This document shows positions 9,301 to 11,771 of a stretch of DNA of 11,771 nt, piece after piece. The DNA is from Pleurotus ostreatus/Saccharomyces cerevisiae fusant (lineage: Eukaryota; Opisthokonta). Below the pieces are notes generated by a model. That model searched no databases, was not told where the DNA came from, and saw only the letters and a program-made list of their open reading frames with translations. The stretch is taken from positions 1 through 11,771 of the forward strand of contig JAMQCK010001123.1 of the NCBI GenBank assembly GCA_024196135.1, given 5' to 3'. The position numbers were made by a program, and so were the translations under genes. Within the stretch, counting starts at the first letter, position 1, and the number at the start of each line of letters is the position of its first letter.

Positions 9301-11379
9301 TAGGGTTAAATACCATGTGGAAATAGGCGAGCCTTTCTCAAAGCGCAGCCACGCCCACTGAGCTACGGATTGTCGCAGATTGCCGCCGCCGTTGGCGAGT
9401 TCGAAGAAGGGCCACACATAGTCGACCACAGTCCTTCGGTCGCCATTCCAGGAAGGGATGACATCCATCTTGAGATTGGTCTGGATGCCTGGTGCATTCC
9501 TGCCCCCCAGCGGTCCCGACGCGTCTGGATTTCCGCCACTTGGGTCGATATAGGGAGGCCCGGTACCTCCGCCACCTGGAGGACCACCCCCTCCGCCCCC
9601 CGCTCCCTGACGAGGAGGAGGTGGCGGCGGTGCGCCTCCCCCTCCGGGAGGAGGAACTCTTGGAGTCGCAGACGCATGCACCGAGGGATCTGATGGTGGG
9701 AACGGCGGACCTGCTCCGCCTCCGCCCTTGCCATTACCACTCCCGACCTGACTCGTCGAGTAGTATGGGAACCAGTTGGGAGTTGGTGGCGGAGGTAAGC
9801 CCTTATCCTTGCGGCTAGAGTGCGGAGTCGGCGCTCTTGACGAGATCGAGTTTGCAGCGTTCCGTAGGACGCGCTCGTCGTGCGGCCCAGCGTACGGGTA
9901 AGGGTCGCGCGAGTTGGAAGCCGATGAAGCTGATCGCCATCGTCCGAGGCTCAAGAAGTCCTCCCCCGGGGGGCGTGGAGTGCCGGTTGATGAGAACACG
10001 CCGAACGCAGACACGCTAGCACCTGTATCCGGGGGAGGTCGCTCTCGCCAATTGTCGGGCGATGAGAAGCGCGCGCGTCCCCTGCTTGTGCTACGACTCG
10101 GCCCTGGTACCGAAGGGTCGTCTTCGTTCGGAGGCGGCACCCGATGTCCGTAGGGGGTCTTCAGTCCCTTCGGATGCTCAACGGGAGCAAATGGAGGCAA
10201 GGGGTCAGGATTGCCGTACGTGGTCGTAGGTGCGCGCTCCTTTCGCTTCCCATTTTCGTAATACAGGAGCTGTGGCGAACGCTCAGGTTCCCTGTCCGGG
10301 AAGGCACGCGCAAGAGGAGAGGGGACCTGCACGACCTCAGGCAAATTCGCGTTGATGAAGCGCGAGCGGTCTTCTTTCGAGGGAAGAGCGGGAGGCAGGT
10401 CCTTATCCTTGGCTGAGCGGGCGGTCGCTCTCATTGAGGGAACCGCGCCGAGGAGGAACTTGAGTCGGAGTTCGTTATCGTCAAAGTTCCGCATTTCACC
10501 ATAGACAGAGCGTGGAGTCGAGAGCGGGGAAAGGATGGTTGGCTGGCGCCCCTCGAGCTTAGCCTCGACGCGTTCGCGATACTTGCGATGCACCCCTAAG
10601 GCGGCAGCAGCACGATTGTGCATCATGCCCCAAGCCATGTGCAACGACACGATGGATCGCGCCTCCGTAAGGCCCTTGAAAAGCGCGCCATCGGGATCGA
10701 ATTGCCATCCTTTTACGGGATTCTCAACGTCATCTTGAAGGGCTGCGTAAAGTAAGTCCATCACAGCCTGTGTACTACTCACCACATCTTCCAGGCGTGC
10801 CATAAAGTCGGCGTGGACAGTAAATCGTGCCCACGCGGGAGCGAACGACACCCCACGATCGACTACATGATCTGGGGAGAGGTTTGTTTCGCTGAGGAGG
10901 TTCGCGAGGCGCTTGCGGAGAGAGCTAAAAGAGGACGGCAGCGCCGGGTCGTCGTCGTACATGCCCTTGTAAGCATTGTCGAGCGCGGCGCGCAGGCGGG
11001 CTATCTCGGATCCTTCCGCCATCTCCTCCGTAGACCCCTTCCTCCTCGGCTGGAAGGGTGAGGGAATGGCGGCGTCGTGAACCGAGCGTCCACCCGGAGT
11101 CGACAGCGCGAACGAGGGCGAGTACATGCGCGAGTTTGCGGGAGGGGAGCGAGGAGAATAGGGAGATTTTAGGCGCCCTGGGGAGTTGCGAGAGGTGGTC
11201 TGAACAGAGTCGTCCGAGAGCAATAAATGATCTTGAACCTCGCTAGCCGACGAAGATCTGGAGGCTTGAGAGTTGTGCTTAGAAGAGTTCGACGGTTGCG
11301 AGTGGTGAGATTTGAGTGCAGTGAGCGAGCCGGGCTCGCTACGTCCCGGGGAACTACCGCGGGATCCCACAGTGTCCAC
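3370..11379 (-). CDS. Gag-Pol polyprotein, single fused frame with C-terminal chromodomain
   Basis: This frame of about 2,669 codons ends at TAG (3370-3372). It encodes every activity for retrotransposition. Numbering from the GTG at 11379: Ser/Pro-rich tail 1-119, helical region 120-318, disordered and Pro/Gly-rich stretch to about 630, capsid-like 631-810, CCHC knuckle 919-932, protease with D1129, RT with D1641 and YIDD 1703-1706, RNase H D1852/E1947/D1972/D2017, integrase H2240/H2248/C2278/C2281 and D2311/D2371/E2407, GPF 2552-2554, chromodomain 2608-2669. Gag and Pol share one frame with no shift or stop, as in Tf1-like elements, so their ratio must be set by processing or protein stability. 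The start is uncertain: the frame is open back to a TGA at 11473-11475 but has no ATG until 11127 (residue 85, weak context cgcATGT) and 11022 (residue 120, good context gagATGG). Upstream splicing or non-AUG initiation are alternatives. The product is certain; the N-terminus is not. Confidence 0.95.
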   Translation of the reverse strand: MDTVGSRGSSPGRSEPGSLTALKSHHSQPSNSSKHNSQASRSSSASEVQDHLLLSDDSVQTTSRNSPGRLKSPYSPRSPPANSRMYSPSFALSTPGGRSVHDAAIPSPFQPRRKGSTEEMAEGSEIARLRAALDNAYKGMYDDDPALPSSFSSLRKRLANLLSETNLSPDHVVDRGVSFAPAWARFTVHADFMARLEDVVSSTQAVMDLLYAALQDDVENPVKGWQFDPDGALFKGLTEARSIVSLHMAWGMMHNRAAAALGVHRKYRERVEAKLEGRQPTILSPLSTPRSVYGEMRNFDDNELRLKFLLGAVPSMRATARSAKDKDLPPALPSKEDRSRFINANLPEVVQVPSPLARAFPDREPERSPQLLYYENGKRKERAPTTTYGNPDPLPPFAPVEHPKGLKTPYGHRVPPPNEDDPSVPGPSRSTSRGRARFSSPDNWRERPPPDTGASVSAFGVFSSTGTPRPPGEDFLSLGRWRSASSASNSRDPYPYAGPHDERVLRNAANSISSRAPTPHSSRKDKGLPPPPTPNWFPYYSTSQVGSGNGKGGGGAGPPFPPSDPSVHASATPRVPPPGGGGAPPPPPPRQGAGGGGGGPPGGGGTGPPYIDPSGGNPDASGPLGGRNAPGIQTNLKMDVIPSWNGDRRTVVDYVWPFFELANGGGNLRQSVAQWAWLRFEKGSPISTWYLTLSENTKRYMKSDAYAFIDVIKQEYLGPQWMKDMAVDFQLQSFREPKHRHETPSSFINRRILDARSLGFAVENSLEEVKLVLSVAPADWDTKLIPSTILTTDELKARVIQHERSLSMSTASVNQDIRSQVTSILREWGRLTPDQRRRMPASRAPVAYDVEADNLEDGAAEEGEQAPVDIEPANSDTADELFAVAYSVAASKEKSNPPRSYAFPPRDSVVSRKPPPSPCRACGSRKHWNRDCPHWQQFLLKQQKEGYLVDSDPEGDRAYNAAYSAMMQGFEGAAPLLSAQDESEERKAQVKSEDPRPSFSVHHQSFAVTVEEIGEEYWYRGEMLPADYPHILEHVDDVAEEPHARLGAREERKSARTNEAFMMEPEPEPPDKLPDAQAEIPAPKPYEPPKVRLIARKRVRSLDGKGTAVLCVLGFLGSEGEVRLLLRIDSCASLSLLSGATYDAMKNPPPLKQGAKMRLWQLTDKSVKIRGYVHMPVLMRTNDGTLLEAEAELYVVDGMTVPVLLGEDFQQKYELSVNRSVEDGTTLTFGQLPLPISATGTQRTSDYDEVERAYIGEKPVHGWLKKAHRQHLKVARRERKRRAASCDNTVRALRKTLLRPETVVNVPVSGPFDEEEEWVVEKELLTSGEQRPFAIPNTLLSSSRPVLPVANLASTPRYIQEGEVLATVSRAKDTFDKPSDQEDLLRHRQHAALLSEMSRIAQQAGQPGLGGGDGRERDKARRPSFERNSPPRCFHMPESVNYDAWKAGRRSFPMPDAESYAAWNESFQQEREGMEDEPAREPCGPKTAELPDAEDVSSKDFRKVLDVGRLPEHLQERAWAMLEKRKGAFALDGKLGNHPAMAQIRVKDDARPIAVPMYGTSPAKKEFMDEQISKWFEQEVIEDSRSPWSAPVVIAYRNGKPRFCVDYRRLNAMTIPDEFPIPRQQEILASLSGAQVLSSLDALSGFTQLRLDPRDVEKTAFRTHRGLFQFKRMPFGLRNGPSIFQRVMQSVLAPYLWLFSLVYIDDIVVYSKSFEDHIDHLDKVLGAIEDANITLSPKKCHLFYDSIILLGHEVSRLGLSTHYEKVRAVLEMKRPTCVSELQTFLGMLVYFNAFIPYYADVCGPLHALLKKNSPWRWGEDEEYAFLQAKTALQRAPVLGHPIEGQPYRLYTDASGHALGSALQQVQPIKVGDLKGTRAYEKIKEAYDARKPVPVLVSRISSKVDDVPVPGPWGATFDDTVVHAERVVAYWSRTFRGAEVRYSTTEREALAAKEALVKFQPYLEGAQTLLVTDHSALQWARTYEKSNRRLASWGTIFSSYEPGLEIIHRAGRTHSNVDPLSRIPRDPPSCLTPRAPESEALRTDSATAALREAVADRSAAPRAFVGFSWADCALDAPVAFAVRRSSRLAKRGAELVNAQRTPEELAQTQDSQDTQQQRANHKQPREEEEQANNQLAESDEEDERDLLEAPLNPLYAPAFARPPALLSYLSNDMKAKFKTAYLAEAYWKRRYLEADTVEAGWTPGRRYYKSEDGLLFFLDADYLPRLCVPDRLIGEIMLSAHEEPMEGGHTGMAKLWARLHPKFYWKRMKATLKEFCGSCDACQKNKHATFKKYGTLIPNPIPQAPYESISMDFIMDLPTSSGFNAIFVVVDRLTKHAHFVPTVTTIDRKKTARLFVQEIVAKHGLPASIVSDKDPRWTSDFWKDVASEMQSKLLMSSAHHAQMDGQTEVVNRFLETMLRAYAATDPSSWANYLFMMEFVYNSSVHRSTGESPFMLLMGYQPRSMLDRANENSAGTGGASRLVETKEFFEDLRIRREAARDAIATAQDEQAKTYNKGRKRPPVFKQGDLVLVNPHSMEWVESKGKAKLTQRWIGPFEIVQKINPCVYRLKMDDTYPGVPVFNLDHLKPYHQGKSDVEDKRIRLPPTRTGKIPSEEYHVEKIVDHKWLRKGTQLKLKVRWVGYGWEHDTWQSERDLRNAPERVAEYKLRHGL
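3373..3561 (-). other. Chromodomain at the C-terminus
   Basis: The last 60 or so residues align with HP1-type chromodomains: EEYHVEKIVDHKW, KLKVRWVGYGWEHDTWQ, then a C-terminal helix ending the protein. The three aromatic-cage positions that hold methylated H3K9 in HP1 correspond to Y2614, W2637 and Y2640, all kept, and W2647 matches the conserved NTW tryptophan. In chromoviruses this domain steers integrase to heterochromatin. With an intact cage, targeting to H3K9me chromatin is a reasonable inference. Confidence 0.95.
3622..4707 (-). other. Integrase: HHCC zinc domain, DD35E core, GPY/F module
   Basis: Residues about 2225-2585 encode integrase. The zinc-binding domain has H2240, H2248, C2278 and C2281; the two His are separated by seven residues. 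The catalytic core has D2311 (SMDFIMDLP), D2371 (IVSDKDPRW) and E2407 (DGQTEVVNRFLE), exactly 35 residues between the last two, the canonical DD35E spacing. The GPY/F module reads QRWIGPFEIV (G2552-F2554) and VFNLDHLKPY. It joins cDNA ends to host DNA. A long linker (about 2026-2200) separates it from RNase H; that linker has a basic RRSSRLAKR stretch at 2082-2090, a possible nuclear localisation signal, then a Gln- and Glu-rich segment. Confidence 0.96.
5305..5856 (-). other. RNase H domain with 58-residue insert
   Basis: Residues about 1842-2025 hold the gypsy RNase H: YTDASG (D1852), STTEREALA (E1947 most likely catalytic), LLVTDHSALQW (D1972) and SNVDPLSR (D2017), giving a complete D-E-D-D set. 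It degrades the RNA strand of the hybrid. Between the first strand (ALGSALQQ) and VVAYWSRTF, normally joined by about ten residues, lie some 58 extra residues (1867-1924, bases 5608-5781), with a charged helical part and a PVPGPWG turn. The frame is kept and the flanking motifs are intact, so the insert is tolerated. From memory, unverified, similar inserts occur in other basidiomycete gypsy elements. Confidence 0.93.
6010..6876 (-). other. Reverse transcriptase domain
   Basis: Residues about 1502-1790 carry the full RT set in order: the fingers lead (IRVKDDARPIAVPMY), SPWSAPVVIAYRNGKPRFCVDYR, SSLDALSGFTQLRLD with first catalytic Asp D1641, the FKRMPFGLRNGPSIFQRVM motif, YIDD with D1705 and D1706, the LSPKKCHLF and LLGHEVS motifs, and a thumb with FLGMLVYFNAFIPYYAD. 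All three catalytic aspartates are present and no motif is broken. The sequence style is clearly Ty3/gypsy. It copies the genomic RNA into cDNA inside the particle. Confidence 0.97.
6976..7083 (-). repeat. Tandem 18-residue peptide repeat before RT
   Basis: Residues 1433-1450 and 1451-1468 are two adjacent imperfect copies of one unit: CFHMPESVNYDAWKAGRR followed by SFPMPDAESYAAWNESFQ. Shared positions are F2, M4, P5, an acidic residue at 6, Y10, A12 and W13. The repeat lies in the spacer between the beta-rich linker and the RT palm. Conserved spacing of Phe, Met-Pro, Tyr and Trp suggests a short binding motif used twice, not random filler. I do not recognise it; it may be a protease-site context or a contact for a host protein. 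Confidence 0.7.
7714..8088 (-). other. Retropepsin-like aspartic protease with DSCA active site
   Basis: Residues about 1098-1222 form a beta-rich domain with the order expected of retropepsins: hydrophobic strand, catalytic RIDSCAS (D1129), a mid-domain WQLTDKS segment, and the late VLLGED motif (1203-1208), matching the conserved hydrophobic-LLG strand before the last helix. It would cleave the polyprotein as a dimer. The usual D-S/T-G-A has cysteine in place of glycine. From memory, unverified, other agaricomycete gypsy elements also carry D-S-C-A, so this is likely a lineage trait and not damage. The following residues 1290-1372 make a beta-rich linker of the kind often seen between protease and RT. 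Confidence 0.88.
8584..8625 (-). other. CCHC zinc knuckle (nucleocapsid)
   Basis: Residues 919-932 read C-x2-C-x4-H-x4-C (CRACGSRKHWNRDC), an exact retroviral-type zinc knuckle that binds genomic RNA for packaging. Only one knuckle is present, as in most Ty3/gypsy elements. Its place between the capsid-like region and the protease marks the nucleocapsid part of Gag. Confidence 0.95.
8950..9489 (-). other. Retrotransposon Gag capsid-like domain
   Basis: Residues about 631-810 contain the pattern expected of the gypsy capsid (retrotrans_gag type): a short lead with a W-x-G motif (PSWNGD), an aromatic helix (VVDYVWPFFELA), a QWAWLRFEKGS helix, then segments with LQSFREPKH and SSFINRRILDAR, and a final LILTTDEL-like helix. 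It lies directly before an acidic linker and the CCHC knuckle, the normal position for the shell-forming capsid protein. The assignment rests on position, helical character and these spaced aromatics; capsid sequences diverge strongly, so a profile search would be needed to prove it. Confidence 0.75.
9500..9745 (-). repeat. Pro/Gly low-complexity linker in Gag
   Basis: Residues about 545-626 of the polyprotein consist largely of runs of proline and glycine, including a six-proline run and a six-glycine run. On the plus strand this shows as short purine- and pyrimidine-biased runs of CCTCC/GGAGG type. It is a flexible disordered linker between the N-terminal Gag extension and the capsid-like region. 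Such codon runs are prone to slippage and may vary in length between copies of the element. Confidence 0.8.
10426..11022 (-). other. Gag N-terminal helical extension (residues about 120-318)
   Basis: Starting at the well-placed ATG at 11022, this part of the polyprotein is rich in Ala, Leu, Glu and Arg with amphipathic spacing and few prolines, so it probably folds as a helical bundle. It follows a Ser/Pro/Arg-rich tail with many SP dipeptides (residues 1-119) and precedes about 230 residues of low-complexity sequence. I recognise no family. Typical fungal gypsy Gag proteins begin close to the capsid domain, so an extra folded region plus linkers of roughly 600 residues before the capsid is unusual. 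By position it might act like a matrix or assembly domain, but that is inference only. Confidence 0.5.
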
Positions 11380-11418
11380 TTTGCGGGAACTGTGAGCCCG
11401 CGTGGGATCACCCGCGGT
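11356..11418 (-). repeat. Strong inverted repeat (stem-loop) at the 5' end of the gag frame
   Basis: Bases 11356-11370 and 11402-11418 are reverse complements: ACCGCGGG then ATCCCAC on the plus strand pairs with the other arm across a two-base bulge, giving 8 + 7 base pairs, mostly G-C. Inside the 31-base loop a second hairpin is possible, GCGGG (11397-11401) with CCCGC (11383-11387), stacked directly on the outer stem. The structure covers the region where the gag-pol frame opens without an ATG. A packaging, dimerisation or translation-control element is plausible; none is proven. Confidence 0.7.
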
Positions 11419-11475
11419 GCGATACTCGTGAGCGCGAAGTGGTCGCCTACTTGGCGAGAGTTGAACGCCAGGTCA

Positions 11476-11520
11476 GCGGAAACCGCGTCGCCAACGTTCC
11501 GACTTGCCCGCGGAAACCGC
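11476..11520. repeat. Two copies of the 11-base repeat GCGGAAACCGC
   Basis: The identical word GCGGAAACCGC occurs at 11476-11486 and 11510-11520, 34 bases apart. Each copy has complementary ends (GCGG and CCGC) around AAA, so each can form a small hairpin or pair with the other. They lie in the leader just upstream of the gag frame, where retroelements often carry packaging and dimerisation signals. A chance match is unlikely but the role is unknown. Confidence 0.6.
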
Positions 11521-11697
11521 AGCCCAAGCCCTCTCTCGTCAAGCGCGAGCCTCTTCGGGCGAGCGCGGGACGATGGTTGAGAGCAAGGAAAGATGATGTT
11601 ATTTTGGTAAGCGAGTCGGTAAGCGTAGCGGGCGAAACGTGTCGACATACATAACGAGGCGGGTGCCTCGTGTGGTGGACCTACACGTAGCCGTATC

Positions 11698-11744
11698 TAG
11701 TAGTACAAGAGAAAAAGAGAAAAGAAATAGTAGTACGCGCGTAC
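11698..11744 (-). promoter_or_regulatory. Pyrimidine-rich tract flanked by short direct repeats and a palindrome
   Basis: On the minus strand a 21-base run of only C and T (11707-11727) is bracketed by two copies of GTACTACTA (11698-11706 and 11728-11736), the outer copy overlapping the 12-base palindrome GTACGCGCGTAC (11733-11744). CT-rich blocks just upstream of transcription starts are common in filamentous fungal promoters, and the position 5' to gag fits. Read on the plus strand the same block is a purine tract, but it has the wrong orientation for this element's polypurine tract. Confidence 0.35.
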
Positions 11745-11771
11745 AAAGGGGCCTGAAGAGCGAAGGAAGAG

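Larger units (their letters stand above)
319..11379 (-). mobile_element. Ty3/gypsy LTR retrotransposon (chromovirus), internal region
   Basis: Two long intact minus-strand frames form one unit: a fused gag-pol polyprotein with the order capsid, zinc knuckle, protease, RT, RNase H, integrase, chromodomain, then a second 982-codon frame 102 bases downstream. RT before integrase is the Ty3/gypsy (Metaviridae) order, and a chromodomain after the GPY/F module defines chromoviruses. The limits given are the outer ends of the two frames; the true element is longer because LTRs, primer-binding site and polypurine tract were not found. At more than 11 kb of internal sequence it is larger than the 5-8 kb usual for fungal gypsy elements, because of a long Gag extension and the extra downstream gene. 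Membership of the second frame in the element is inferred from same strand, tight spacing and lack of another context; it could be a neighbouring host gene. No frame is broken, suggesting a recent insertion. Confidence 0.9.
11380..11771 (-). other. Leader / 5' untranslated region, possibly part of the 5' LTR
   Basis: The 392 bases upstream of the gag-pol frame hold no convincing gene. On the minus strand they read, from the right edge: a GTACGCGCGTAC palindrome (11733-11744), a 21-base pure pyrimidine tract (11707-11727), two overlapping ATGs (11652 and 11648), of which the first opens only 17 codons, a fungal-type splice donor GTATGT (11645-11650), and two GCGGTTTCCGC repeats (11510-11520 and 11476-11486). 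A TGA at 11473-11475 closes the gag frame upstream. The pyrimidine tract resembles those near transcription starts in filamentous fungi. No primer-binding site could be assigned, and the stretch does not match 1-318. Confidence 0.5.

Noticed and set aside
11169..11648. Minus-strand open frame of 159 codons starting with an ATG in the leader
   Set aside because: It overlaps the gag frame in another phase, shows no domain, and most of its length is the out-of-frame reading of Ser/Arg-rich gag codons. A frameshift linking it to gag has no visible slippery site. It could at most be an upstream regulatory frame.
11698..11744. Purine tract on the plus strand read as a polypurine tract
   Set aside because: The element runs on the minus strand, so its polypurine tract should be purine-rich on the minus strand near the low-coordinate end. 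This tract has the wrong strand and the wrong end.
11380..11771. tRNA primer-binding site beginning TGG in the leader
   Set aside because: Several TGG triplets occur, but none is followed by a tRNA 3'-end complement that I can identify with confidence and none follows a recognisable LTR end.

Overview
The window holds the near-complete internal part of a very large Ty3/gypsy-type LTR retrotransposon, all of it on the minus strand (5' end at the high coordinates). The GC-rich sequence, the single fused gag-pol frame, the C-terminal chromodomain and the motif set (DSCA protease, YIDD reverse transcriptase, RNase H with a long insert) point to a chromovirus in a filamentous fungus, most likely an agaricomycete basidiomycete. 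The host assignment is inference; no host gene is visible.

Layout in the direction of transcription: 11771-11380 is a leader with a pyrimidine-rich tract, a 12-base palindrome, a fungal-type splice-donor hexamer and two copies of an 11-base hairpin-like repeat. 11379-3370 is one uninterrupted frame of about 2,669 codons. It encodes, in order, a Ser/Pro-rich and partly helical Gag extension, a Pro/Gly-rich linker, a capsid-like region, a CCHC zinc knuckle, an aspartic protease, a beta-rich linker, reverse transcriptase, RNase H, a charged linker, integrase (HHCC, DD35E, GPF) and a chromodomain with its aromatic cage intact. 3369-3268 is a 102-base spacer. 3267-319 is a second intact frame of 982 codons (more likely 925, from an internal ATG in better context), with no recognised domain, in the position where retroviruses carry env. 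318-1 is non-coding.

The main frame supplies a complete replication set: particle shell, RNA binding, maturation, cDNA synthesis, integration and probable targeting to H3K9-methylated chromatin. All catalytic residues I could check are present and neither frame has a stop or frameshift, so the copy looks young and possibly competent. No matching LTR pair lies inside the window; the two flanks do not resemble each other, so at least one LTR, probably both, lies outside or only partly inside.

The points most worth following are the large second protein of unknown function; the missing upstream ATG for gag-pol beside a strong predicted stem-loop; a 58-residue insert inside RNase H; and an 18-residue tandem peptide repeat just ahead of the reverse transcriptase.
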